Assembly (NCBI GenBank): GCA_015493615.1
Contig: WGCV01000042.1
Location: 79,674 to 143,673 of the forward strand
Length of the DNA: 64,000 nucleotides
From: Melioribacteraceae bacterium
Lineage (GTDB): Bacteria; Bacteroidota; Ignavibacteria; Ignavibacteriales; Melioribacteraceae
Reading direction: 5' to 3'
The translations under genes were made by a program, and so were the position numbers. Of this stretch, positions 9,163 to 17,329 are shown one piece after another. The notes beneath the pieces are model-generated. The model saw only the letters and a list, made by a program, of their open reading frames with translations, was not told the origin of the DNA and ran no database searches. Within the stretch, counting starts at the first letter, position 1; each line of letters begins with the position of its first letter.

Positions 9163-10212
9163 CTACAAACCTATCCTAATGTGATTTGAGAAAATCCATG
9201 CCGATTTTTTTCGATATACTTCTACGCGATACGCACCCGGCTCGGACACGAGGAATGATAAACTCGGAGAATAAACTTCTTCAATAACTTCTCCGTTTCT
9301 GATTACTTTTATGGTTGAATTATCGGCGGGACATATTGCTCGGAGCACAACGTTATCCGGCGCAGGAATTGAATCTCCCATCAAATAAACATTTTCACCC
9401 TGTTCGGCGAAAAACCTGAATCCCTTTGCGTCGCCGCGATTGAAATTGGAAACAAAGCACCTTCCTTTTTCCAAAGCGCCGTAAATTTTTCCTTTTGTTT
9501 TCTCAAGTCTGTGTTCCGAATCATCTTTTTTAATCGGTTTTTCAGTTAAAATATGAGTCCGAATTGATTTGAACAAAACTTTATAAGGAAAGACTTCAAC
9601 CTCGACAAATCCAAGTACATTTACTTTATGCGCGTGTGCGTCAATTCCGCCGATGCCGACAACTCTGCGCCTAAGGTTCAGCTCGTCCCATTTCTTTAGC
9701 GTCTCTACCGGCGGGGCGGAAATTGAACTGAGCGGATGAACAAAACGGTTGTATTTATTCTCTTCGGTCAAACCTTCCATCCATTCCGACATGTGATTCC
9801 AAATTTCAATTCCGGTAAAATTCCCAATCTCCCACTCCGTCCATGGAAACGGAGGATGTTCTTTCATCGATTTCCGCTTCTCGTGCGGATGCGCGATAAA
9901 CCCGATTCCGCCCGCTTCCTTTACTTTGCGAACATACTCGCGCGCAGGCATCCTTGTCGAGAACGCCTCGTTAATTCCGAAAGCCAAATAGTGATTTTTA
10001 AGTTCCCTGTCGTTTATCTCAACGCCGACAAGCATTATCGTATCGCCGTACCAGCCTTCAAAACCTTCGTCCAAAGCGCGTAACGTATTATGATCGGTAA
10101 GAATAATAAAATCAAGCCCGACTTCCGAAGCAATTTCAGCAATCTCCTTCGGAGAGCCGGTTCCATCGGAAAAGAAGGAATGAATATGGAGCGCGCCCAC
10201 ATATTCAAACAT
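9163..10212 (-). CDS. PHP-domain metal-dependent phosphoesterase
   Basis: A 349-residue PHP-domain protein. Metal-ligand motifs are HIHSFFSDG (His9, His11, Asp16), LTDHNT, AHPHEKR and GIDAHAH, in the order expected for the family. PHP domains hydrolyse phosphoesters with divalent metals, and members act on nucleotides, histidinol phosphate or DNA ends. A C-terminal part of about 100 residues (VVLRAICPADNSTIKVIRNG onward) resembles the beta-rich tail of stand-alone PHP proteins. The substrate cannot be told from sequence. It precedes dapF in coordinate order and lies 3 bp after the ABM gene. Confidence 0.85.
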   Translation of the reverse strand: MFEYVGALHIHSFFSDGTGSPKEIAEIASEVGLDFIILTDHNTLRALDEGFEGWYGDTIMLVGVEINDRELKNHYLAFGINEAFSTRMPAREYVRKVKEAGGIGFIAHPHEKRKSMKEHPPFPWTEWEIGNFTGIEIWNHMSEWMEGLTEENKYNRFVHPLSSISAPPVETLKKWDELNLRRRVVGIGGIDAHAHKVNVLGFVEVEVFPYKVLFKSIRTHILTEKPIKKDDSEHRLEKTKGKIYGALEKGRCFVSNFNRGDAKGFRFFAEQGENVYLMGDSIPAPDNVVLRAICPADNSTIKVIRNGEVIEEVYSPSLSFLVSEPGAYRVEVYRKKSAWIFSNHIRIGL

Positions 10213-10215
10213 TAA

Positions 10216-10512
10216 TTAATCCGTTATCTTATTGTAAGTGGAATACTCCATGCTTCCTTCGATTATTATCGAGGCGAGTTTATCCATCAACAGCGAAATC
10301 ATCTCGTCGGAATCGTCGTAATTATCGTACGCTTCCTGACTTTCAAAAATGAACATTTCACAAAATTCATTTTCCTTTTGCGATTCGAAAATATCGTAAC
10401 CGATTAAACCCTCAGCGCTGATTTGCGCCTTTAATTCTCCCGCTACTTTTAGATAATCTTCTCTGAACTCCGGATTAATTTTATACTTAATCTGAAAAAC
10501 CACGTTACTCAT
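10216..10512 (-). CDS. ABM-domain (antibiotic biosynthesis monooxygenase-like) protein
   Basis: A 98-residue dimeric alpha-beta barrel (ABM) protein. Visible family features are the N-terminal strand VVFQIKYKINPEFREDYLKV, the block GLIGYDIFESQKENEFCEMF and FIFESQEAYDNYDDSDEM. ABM proteins include quinol monooxygenases, haem-degrading enzymes and many of unknown role. No haem or quinone ligand can be assigned. It lies between dapF and the PHP gene with gaps of 17 and 3 bp, so the three are probably one transcript. Confidence 0.78.
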   Translation of the reverse strand: MSNVVFQIKYKINPEFREDYLKVAGELKAQISAEGLIGYDIFESQKENEFCEMFIFESQEAYDNYDDSDEMISLLMDKLASIIIEGSMEYSTYNKITD

Positions 10513-10529
10513 TTAATCTCCCGTTAAAT

Positions 10530-11357
10530 CTAAATTTCAATAGTTCCGTTAAATACAATTGCGGCATGACCGCGTAAAGAAACACTTTCAAAATTAGTCA
10601 TTTTTTTTCTAAAATTAATTATGAATTTTTTCTTACTGCGGGAAAAAATTTCAATAGGCGTCTTCTCCCCTTTTATTTCGGATAAAAACATAGCCGTCGC
10701 AATAATTCCCGTCCCGCATGCAAATGTTTCATCCTCCACGCCCCGTTCAAAAGAGCGTATCTTAAACCTTCCGTTGTTATTATAAACAACATTAACATTT
10801 ATTCCCGCAGGCAGAAATTTGTTGTGATATCTGATTTTTTTCGCAAACGGGACGAAGTCAAAATCATCAAAAGATTTACCCGTAATATTCAAATCGAAAA
10901 AATCAATTACAGCCTGAGGCGCGCCGGTATCGGCGACATAAACGTTTAATTCTTTTTCTCCTATCGCAACAGTTTCATACGAGACTTTTTCAATATCGGG
11001 GAGATTAAAAACCGCTTCGTTTTCCCCTTTTACTTCCCCCGTAAAATTTTTTTTGCAGCACTCAAATTCAACGCGCAGCTTGTCGGGGAACAGATTAGCG
11101 CGCGCATAAATTATCGAAGCCCTTGCTCCGTTGGCACAAAGCATGCCCGAAGAACCGTCTGCGTTAAAATATTTAAGCTCATAATCAAAATTCTTGGAAG
11201 GAAGTACGATTAGTACCCCGTCCGCGCCGATTCCCAAACCTCGGAGGCAAATCGATTGAATTATTGCCGGAGTTAAATCGGGCGTAATATTTTTTATCCC
11301 GTCAAAAAGGATAAAATCATTTCCGGCGCCTGTCATTTTAGTAAAATCATATTTCAT
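10530..11357 (-). CDS. dapF: diaminopimelate epimerase
   Basis: Interconverts LL- and meso-diaminopimelate for lysine and peptidoglycan synthesis. The start MKYDFTKMTGAGNDFILFDG is canonical. The catalytic cysteine pair is Cys74 in GMLCANGARA and Cys214 in TFACGTGI. At 275 residues it is normal length. It is the first gene of the dapF-ABM-PHP run. The upstream spacer carries palindromic repeats and no obvious promoter. Confidence 0.97.
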   Translation of the reverse strand: MKYDFTKMTGAGNDFILFDGIKNITPDLTPAIIQSICLRGLGIGADGVLIVLPSKNFDYELKYFNADGSSGMLCANGARASIIYARANLFPDKLRVEFECCKKNFTGEVKGENEAVFNLPDIEKVSYETVAIGEKELNVYVADTGAPQAVIDFFDLNITGKSFDDFDFVPFAKKIRYHNKFLPAGINVNVVYNNNGRFKIRSFERGVEDETFACGTGIIATAMFLSEIKGEKTPIEIFSRSKKKFIINFRKKMTNFESVSLRGHAAIVFNGTIEI

Positions 11358-11479
11358 AATTCAAAATTAATTTATTTGAAGCCGTAAAACAATCGAAGAA
11401 GAAATTAATTATTTGCGCTGGAACTCGAACTTAGATATTACTCATACTATCAAAAAACCGTGTGCAATAAATTATGTAG

Positions 11480-11554
11480 CACAGATTGCTTAGCGTAGCG
11501 GGCAATCTGTGTAATCTTACTTTCCCCTCTCTTACGCAGATTGCACAGCAATCT
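11480..11554. repeat. pair of related palindromes in the dapF upstream spacer
   Basis: Two hairpins share the core AGATTGC/GCAATCT. The first is CACAGATTGC (11480-11489) with GCAATCTGTG (11502-11511). The second is AGATTGC (11538-11544) with GCAATCT (11548-11554). The first loop (TAGCGTAGCGG) is nearly complementary to ACGCTACGG just after the second hairpin, so the whole block could fold as one structure. This is typical of REP-like elements. The rest of 11358-11639 shows no gene. Confidence 0.7.
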
Positions 11555-11639
11555 ACGCTACGGTTTTGTATCTCCCCCAATCAGATGAGAGACACTGTAC
11601 GGAATTTTATGTAAACGAAAACCGTACTTTAAGAAACCG

Positions 11640-12112
11640 TCATGTTTTTACTAAATATTTTTCATAATCGAGAACGTAAAATTTTTTCCCTTTCCGGATA
11701 ATTTCTAATCCATCATCGGTTAAAAGTTTATCTGCTCTTCGACACCTCCGGGGTACTTTGGATTTAATTCCCCTTTCCCTTTCAGAGTTCTCCACCATGG
11801 AATCATATTCTCTGTTTTTCCCTCCGATTTCATCTCTTCGGAAGCGTGCGCTGAGATCCACGCAAAAATTCCGGTTGTTATCGGGCAAGCGGTTGTAGTT
11901 TCATACTTACGCGCAAGAAGTATCCTTATTGAATTGGTTGTAAGAATTTCCCCCTTTTCAGGCAAGCTCATCATTTCATAAACATCAAGGGGAGCGGGTA
12001 TAACCATCGTTCCTTCTCCCCATTTGTCCGCTTGTTTTCCTTCAAGCCGAATGGTTTTGGGTAAATCTTTGCCGTTGTTCAGTTTCTCAATCCAAGTTTT
12101 TTTACGAGACAT
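11640..12112 (-). pseudogene. MGMT/ATL-like DNA-binding protein gene with a frameshift
   Basis: The 5' part (12112 to about 11750) codes an alkyltransferase-like (MGMT C-terminal, DNA-binding) domain with GILTTNSIRILLARKYETTT-like sequence (GEILTTNSIRILLARK), CPITTGIFAWISAHA and WWRTLKGKGELNPKYPGG, then stops early at 11720. A different frame continues the family's normal ending from about 11745 to 11640 (ADKLLTDDGLEIIRKGKKFY, VLDYEKYL). One extra G in the run GAAGAGCAG would restore a protein of about 157 residues. This is a pseudogene, a sequencing error or, least likely, recoding. The normal alkyl-acceptor PCHR motif is absent; its place is taken by CPITTG. Confidence 0.8.
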
Positions 12113-12134
12113 AAAAACCTCCGTTAATAAAAAA

Positions 12135-12164
12135 AGCCGTACCTAAATATAATCAGGTACGGCT
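12135..12164 (-). terminator. rho-independent terminator after pruA
   Basis: A perfect 10-bp stem (AGCCGTACCT / AGGTACGGCT) with a 10-nt loop is followed on the minus strand by TTTTTTTATT. It lies 43 bp after the pruA stop and just before the MGMT-like gene. Confidence 0.88.
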
Positions 12165-12206
12165 CTGAACAAAAGAAAGATTTAATCCGTCAGAATTAAT
12201 CCTAAA

Positions 12207-13838
12207 CTATTCTTCTCCCATAAACGGATACGTCCAATCATGCGGAGGAGTAAAAGTTTCCTTTAACGTACGCGCGGACATCCAGCGGAGCAGATTCATC
12301 GCGCTGCCCGCTTTGTCGTTGGTTCCCGAAGCGCGTCCGCCGCCAAACGGCTGCTGTCCTACTACCGCGGCTGTCGGTTTATCGTTAATGTAGAAGTTGC
12401 CGGCTGCGTTTCTCAATCTCTTCTCCATGTAATTTAGAACATGTCTGTCCTGAGACCAAATTGCGCCTGTGAGCGCGTATGGAGAAGTAGTGTCGCAAAG
12501 TTCGAGAGTTTCCTCAAACTTATCATCGTCGTAAACGTAAATCGTAAGAACTGGACCGAAAATCTCTTCCTGCATCGATTTGAACTTAGGATTAGTCGTT
12601 ACAATTGTAGTCGGCTCAATAAAGTATCCTTTCGAATCGTCGTAATTGCCGCCGGTTATGAATTCCGCTTCATCAGATTCGGCTGCATACTTTATGTAGC
12701 TTGTGATATTATCGAAAGCGGCTTTATCGATTACTGCCGACATAAAGTTAGTGAAATCCTCAACGTCGCCGACTTTAATTTTGGCAACTTCGGCTACATA
12801 TTTTTCCTTGAACTCATCATATCTCGATTTAGGCATATACATTCTGGAAGCGGCGGAACATTTTTGTCCCTGATATTCAAACGCCGCGCGCAAAGCCGCA
12901 ACTACAACGCCATCAATATCCGCATCTTTATGAACAAAGATAAAATCTTTACCGCCCGTTTCTCCGACAATCCTCGGATAATATTTCATGTTGGAAATGT
13001 TGTTCCCTACTGTCCGCCACATGTTCTGGAAAGTAGCCGTGGAGCCGGTAAAATGGATTCCCGCCAAGTCCGGGCTTTCCAATGCCGGGCGTCCAACGCT
13101 GGCGCCGGAACCGGGGACAAAGTTAATTACGCCATCCGGGAATCCAGCTTCCTTAAAGAGAAGCATTAATTGATACGCCGAGTAAACCGCGCTTGATGCC
13201 GGTTTCCATAAAACTACATTCCCTACGAGCGCGGGAGCGGTTGGAAGATTGCCCGCAATCGAAGTGAAGTTAAAAGGAGTAACAGCAAAAATGAACCCTT
13301 CCAAAGCTCTGTACTCTACACGGTTCCACATTCCTTTTGGAGAATAGGGCTGATCTTTCATCAGTTCCGCCATATAGTAGCTGTTGAATCTCCAGAAATC
13401 AATAAGTTCGCAAGCCGAATCAATTTCAGCTTGAAAAACTGTTTTGGATTGTCCGAGCATAGTCGCTGCGTTTAGTCTTGCGCGCCACGGGCCCGAAAGG
13501 AGTTCCGCCGCTTTCAGAAAAACCGCGACTCTCTGTTCCCACGGCATTTCCGCCCATTCTTTTCGGGCTTTCAATGCCGCGTCAATCGCCATTTGGACTT
13601 CTTCTTTCCCTGCTTTGTGGAAATGCCCTAACACTTTGGAGTGATTGTGAGGCTCTACCATTTCCCCTAAATTTCCGGTTCTGACTTCTTTCCCGCCGAT
13701 AATCAACGGAACTTCTATTTCCTGTTCTTGAAGTTTCTTCAACTCCGCTTTGATTTCAGCTCTTTCCTTTGTTCCCGGAGCGTAGGATAAAATCGGCTCG
13801 TTTGTAGGAACCGGCACTTTAAAATATGCATTTGACAT
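12207..13838 (-). CDS. pruA: 1-pyrroline-5-carboxylate dehydrogenase
   Basis: Oxidises pyrroline-5-carboxylate to glutamate with NAD+, the second step of proline breakdown. The 543-residue aldehyde dehydrogenase has catalytic Glu in VGETGGKDF and nucleophile Cys in YQGQKCSAASRMY. Family-typical stretches include FAVTPFNFTSIAGNLPTAPA and INDKPTAAVVGQQPFGGGRA. The length matches the stand-alone (non-PutA) group. No proline dehydrogenase is adjacent. It is bounded by a strong terminator downstream and a repeat-bearing spacer upstream, so it is probably monocistronic. Confidence 0.95.
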   Translation of the reverse strand: MSNAYFKVPVPTNEPILSYAPGTKERAEIKAELKKLQEQEIEVPLIIGGKEVRTGNLGEMVEPHNHSKVLGHFHKAGKEEVQMAIDAALKARKEWAEMPWEQRVAVFLKAAELLSGPWRARLNAATMLGQSKTVFQAEIDSACELIDFWRFNSYYMAELMKDQPYSPKGMWNRVEYRALEGFIFAVTPFNFTSIAGNLPTAPALVGNVVLWKPASSAVYSAYQLMLLFKEAGFPDGVINFVPGSGASVGRPALESPDLAGIHFTGSTATFQNMWRTVGNNISNMKYYPRIVGETGGKDFIFVHKDADIDGVVVAALRAAFEYQGQKCSAASRMYMPKSRYDEFKEKYVAEVAKIKVGDVEDFTNFMSAVIDKAAFDNITSYIKYAAESDEAEFITGGNYDDSKGYFIEPTTIVTTNPKFKSMQEEIFGPVLTIYVYDDDKFEETLELCDTTSPYALTGAIWSQDRHVLNYMEKRLRNAAGNFYINDKPTAAVVGQQPFGGGRASGTNDKAGSAMNLLRWMSARTLKETFTPPHDWTYPFMGEE

Positions 13839-14385
13839 TTTATTTCTCCTTGTTCATTTATTGAAATTCAATATTTAAATTTATCAATTTCATCTTCTCT
13901 AAAGAAGTGATTTTTTCCTCTGACTAAATTTAAATCATAGTTTTAGAATAAATCCCAGCTCTTAATTTAAGAAAGTCGAATCCTCCGCGACGAAGCAAAA
14001 TAATGGCACGCTGATAACGCTGACGACTGAACGCTCTTTCAGTAAAGAGTAACGAGTGAAAAAATTCGCGTATTCGCGGCGAAATGATTTGTCTATAAAA
14101 TTCTAAACAATCTAATCCGACTTTGGCGGACTAAACGCTTTTATCATTTTTAGTTCTTCATTTTTAATTATTAGAAGGCTTTGCAAAACCTAATTTATAT
14201 GTCATTCTGATCCCGCCTTGGCGGGAGAAGAATCTCAAAACCGGTAATAGTACCGAATTTAGAGATATTTCGGACGGCTTACACTCCTCCGCCTTGGCGG
14301 ATTGGCGGACTCAATATGACAAATTTAGGTTATGCAAAGGTCTCTATTAATTCTTAATTGCGGTTTACCTCGACAGGTTAGGTTA
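13839..14385. other. 547-bp spacer with no gene
   Basis: There is no supported coding sequence between the amidohydrolase 3' end and the pruA start. The half nearest pruA holds degenerate AT-rich sequence and a small hairpin (CTCTTTCAGTAAAGAG). The other half holds a full copy of a MITE-like element (14173-14345), then a sequence shared with the right edge of the RhuM insertion (14349-14378). The pruA promoter should lie in the 13839-13990 part, but I see no convincing boxes. Confidence 0.7.
14173..14345 (+). repeat. MITE-like element, full copy A
   Basis: A 173-bp element. Its ends are imperfect inverted repeats: AGAAGGCTTTGCAAAACCTAA on the left pairs with TTAGGTTATGCAAAGGTCTCT on the right at 17 of 21 positions. 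The body contains GTCATTCTGA, AGAAGAATCTCAAAACCGG and ATTTCGGACGG. It has no coding capacity. Related full copies are at 46251-46419 and, with inverted body, 53784-53934. Confidence 0.85.
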
Positions 14386-15861
14386 CTAAAGAACAAACTC
14401 AATAAATTCAGCTTTATTCCCTATTTTCAATTTAGCATCTATATCGGGAACCATTGTCTTGGCGGGATTTTCGCTGTAACATTTAACCGCCTCTTCAATA
14501 GTAATGCTTCCAACATTCCCGATTTCTTCTTTGTATCCGCCGGTTATTAATTTTATTCCTTTCAAGGGATTTAAACCTACAACCGGAAAATCAGTTCCGA
14601 ATGCGACCGTTACATTTTGCTCGATAAACTTTTTTACCGGGAATGAATTTTCAAACTCCTCTTCGCCTCGCAATTTAACAATTTGAGTTTTATCGTAATA
14701 TAAGTGATAAGGCTGCATCGAAGCGGTAATATTCAGCTCCCGGAAGCGTTTGATATCCTCGGGGAGAACGTGTTGCGCGTGTTCGATACGATGCGCAATA
14801 CTCGAATCTGGATTTTCATCCCGCACCTTTTCATAAATATTTAACGCTTCATTTACAGCTCTGTCTCCAATTGCATGAATCGAAATCTGCAGTCCCATTT
14901 TATCGGCGATTATTGCATTCTTAAGAAGCGACCCGCTTTTTAATGCGCCGGTTTGAAGACCGAAATTGCCGGAATCATCTTTATACGGCTTAAAAAACCA
15001 CGCGGTTTTGGCTCCGAGCGAGCCGTCTGCAAAACCTTTTACGCCTACAATCTTAACGTTATTACAGAGTCGTAAATCTTTATCTGCAAAATCGTTAACT
15101 TTTTCAATCGGGATTGAAATCGATATGTGAAAATTATCTCTGAATCTTTCTTCGCACAATTTTTTGTAAACTTCCAAATTCCGAATATCAAAAAGCATCT
15201 CTTGAACGCCCGCCAATCCGAATTTCTCAGCTTCTTCGATTCCTTTCTTTAAAGCGGATAGTTTTCTATTTAAGGATGGTTCGGGAATAAATTTATTAAC
15301 GTAAAAAAGCGCGGCATCTTTAACAATACCGGTAGTTTCCCCTTCTATTCGTTCAATCTTTCCGTCATCCGGAGGTCTGAAATTTTCATCTATTCCGGCA
15401 ATTTCGAGCGCGCGTGAATTAAGGAGCGCGGTGTGTAAATCCATTCGATAAAGAATTACGGGGCGGTCCGGCAAAACTTTATCAACCCAGCTTTTTTCGG
15501 GAACCTCGCCGCGAAAATTTTTCTCAGTCCAGTTCATCCCGATAATCCAATCATCCTCGTTCTTTTTTGAAAAGCAGTAAAGTTTCTCCTGAAACTCTTT
15601 TTTTGAACGGACGTTCGATAAATCAAGTCGCTCAAGGGAAAGTCCTCCTTCAATCAAATGAAGATGAGCGTCATAGAACTTAGGCGCAACAAACTTTCCG
15701 TTTAGATTGATTATACTTGAACTCTCATCGGCAAATTTTTCGGCTTCTTCATTTTTCCCGAAAAAAAGAAATTTTCCGTCGCCGGTAACCATCGCCTCTT
15801 TCTGTGAGAAATCTCCCTCCGCGCCTATTATTCTTCCGTTGATGTAAATCTCTTTTTTCAA
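14386..15861 (-). CDS. YtcJ-like amidohydrolase
   Basis: A 491-residue metal-dependent hydrolase of the amidohydrolase_3/YtcJ type. Visible metal and active-site motifs are YDAHLHLIEGG, HAIGDRAVNEA, SIAHRIEHAQH and FGTDFPVVGLNPLKG. Family members cleave C-N bonds in varied amides and imides; the substrate is not predictable. There is no signal peptide, so it is probably cytoplasmic. It lies 9 bp after purE. The 3' end sits next to a repeat block; the C-terminus (KLKIGNKAEFIEFVL) is complete. Confidence 0.88.
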   Translation of the reverse strand: MKKEIYINGRIIGAEGDFSQKEAMVTGDGKFLFFGKNEEAEKFADESSSIINLNGKFVAPKFYDAHLHLIEGGLSLERLDLSNVRSKKEFQEKLYCFSKKNEDDWIIGMNWTEKNFRGEVPEKSWVDKVLPDRPVILYRMDLHTALLNSRALEIAGIDENFRPPDDGKIERIEGETTGIVKDAALFYVNKFIPEPSLNRKLSALKKGIEEAEKFGLAGVQEMLFDIRNLEVYKKLCEERFRDNFHISISIPIEKVNDFADKDLRLCNNVKIVGVKGFADGSLGAKTAWFFKPYKDDSGNFGLQTGALKSGSLLKNAIIADKMGLQISIHAIGDRAVNEALNIYEKVRDENPDSSIAHRIEHAQHVLPEDIKRFRELNITASMQPYHLYYDKTQIVKLRGEEEFENSFPVKKFIEQNVTVAFGTDFPVVGLNPLKGIKLITGGYKEEIGNVGSITIEEAVKCYSENPAKTMVPDIDAKLKIGNKAEFIEFVL

Positions 15862-15870
15862 AACTGAATT

Positions 15871-16356
15871 CTATAAATTAATGTTTTCATTTTTTGAAAT
15901 GGATTCTTTGGCTAATTTCTTTTTGTACTCCGTTATTTTATTCCGTAAGTTCTCATCGGAAAGCGCGAGCATTTCAACTGCAAGAATAGCGGCATTTTTA
16001 GCCCCGTCGATAGCCACTGTCGCAACCGGAACTCCGCTCGGCATTTGTACAATTGATAAAAGCGAATCCATTCCGTCCAGTTTTGATTTAATCGGCACTC
16101 CGATTACGGGCAGGATTGTATTTGCCGCTGTTACTCCCGCAAGATGAGCGGCTCCTCCGGCTCCGGCGATAATTACCTTTACGCCTCTTCCAGCCGCCTC
16201 CTTGGAATACTTTGCGTGCTCATCCGGAGTGCGATGCGCGGATAAAATTTTAACTTCAAAGGAAACGGCAAATTCTTTCAACAAATCCGCCGCTTTTTTC
16301 ATAACGGATAAATCGGAATCGCTTCCCATAATAATACTGACAACCGGATTTTTCAT
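15871..16356 (-). CDS. purE: N5-carboxyaminoimidazole ribonucleotide mutase
   Basis: Moves the carboxyl group in purine synthesis (N5-CAIR to CAIR). The 161-residue protein begins with the family motif [19 protein letters not shown] and has SAHRTPDEH and [12 protein letters not shown], the substrate-binding loops of class I PurE. No purK is adjacent in this window. It is followed by the amidohydrolase gene. A 213-bp spacer upstream (16357-16569) holds nothing I can identify. Confidence 0.96.
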   Translation of the reverse strand: MKNPVVSIIMGSDSDLSVMKKAADLLKEFAVSFEVKILSAHRTPDEHAKYSKEAAGRGVKVIIAGAGGAAHLAGVTAANTILPVIGVPIKSKLDGMDSLLSIVQMPSGVPVATVAIDGAKNAAILAVEMLALSDENLRNKITEYKKKLAKESISKNENINL

Positions 16357-16569
16357 TTTCCACCATTTTGATTTAATAAAAACTTATTATGAAATATAAG
16401 TATTGGAATACAAATCCGACAGAACTCTTTAACGGAACAAAACCAAATTTTTCACACAAATGCCGAGGGGAATCTCCAAGTTTAAGTTAATCTCCGATTT
16501 TTAAAGTAACGCGGCATTCAACATACACGGCTCGTCCTGAAAATTTCTTAAAGAGGAAAAAATGAAATT

Positions 16570-17220
16570 CTATTTTTTTCTGATTGAGCCTGCGCCGGAA
16601 ACATGCTTGTTTATGAGCTTCGGATTACCGACATAAGTTAAATCCGCTGCTCCGCTGACGTCGGCGTAAAGCGCATTTGTAACGTTAATCGTTCCGTTGG
16701 CAGCTCCCGAAACTTCAATTTTAGTCGTTTTGGTAACAAGGTTTTCTGCATCAAGGTCCGCCGCGCCGGAAAGGTCCACCTTGAACAAATCCGCCGCCCC
16801 GCTCAATGTAGCTTCCGCCGCTCCGCTTATATCGAGACTGAGCATATCCGTTTTGATTCCGTTAACAACTAAAGTATTTGCTCCGGATAAATCGACTCCG
16901 TTAAGCTGCCTGGTTGTAATCTCTACAAGTAATTTCCGGGTTGGCGAAACATTCTTACGCGTGGAAAGATAAAGTGTGTTGTCTTTTACTTTTATTCTAA
17001 CATACTTCATCAGATTTGAATCGGTAATCAATTTAAGTTCGGGCTTATCCCCGAAATTAACTTTTATGTAAAATGCGCCGGAAGCGTCAATCAAACGGAA
17101 ATTCTCAACCGGAATTTCTTTAACCGTTATATCGCCGTTGCCTCTTACTTTATGAAAACCGCATCCTGCTGCCAACGCAAGTCCTACAACTAATAACAAC
17201 GCTTTACTTAAAATTTTCAT
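16570..17220 (-). CDS. GIN-domain (DUF2807) lipoprotein
   Basis: A 216-residue lipoprotein with lipobox LAAGC (Cys20). It carries a GIN/DUF2807 domain, a right-handed beta-helix-like repeat protein. The repeating units LDISGAAEATLSGAADL, VDLSGAADLDAENL and VSGAANGTINV are typical. Such proteins are abundant in Bacteroidota and relatives as surface or periplasmic proteins of unknown role. It is transcribed divergently from the triple-AAA gene, with a shared 109-bp region between them. Confidence 0.88.
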   Translation of the reverse strand: MKILSKALLLVVGLALAAGCGFHKVRGNGDITVKEIPVENFRLIDASGAFYIKVNFGDKPELKLITDSNLMKYVRIKVKDNTLYLSTRKNVSPTRKLLVEITTRQLNGVDLSGANTLVVNGIKTDMLSLDISGAAEATLSGAADLFKVDLSGAADLDAENLVTKTTKIEVSGAANGTINVTNALYADVSGAADLTYVGNPKLINKHVSGAGSIRKK

Positions 17221-17329
17221 CTTCTTTCCCTTTTTGAAAATTATGACGAAGAATACCGCAAAAAGTTTTAAATTATTATTCGGGAAAAATTTTAATAAAG
17301 AATATTAAGTTCAATATTTCGGAAAACCT

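Noticed and set aside
12441..13169. A plus-strand open frame of 242 codons across pruA
   Set aside because: Shadow of the aldehyde dehydrogenase gene; no recognisable protein.
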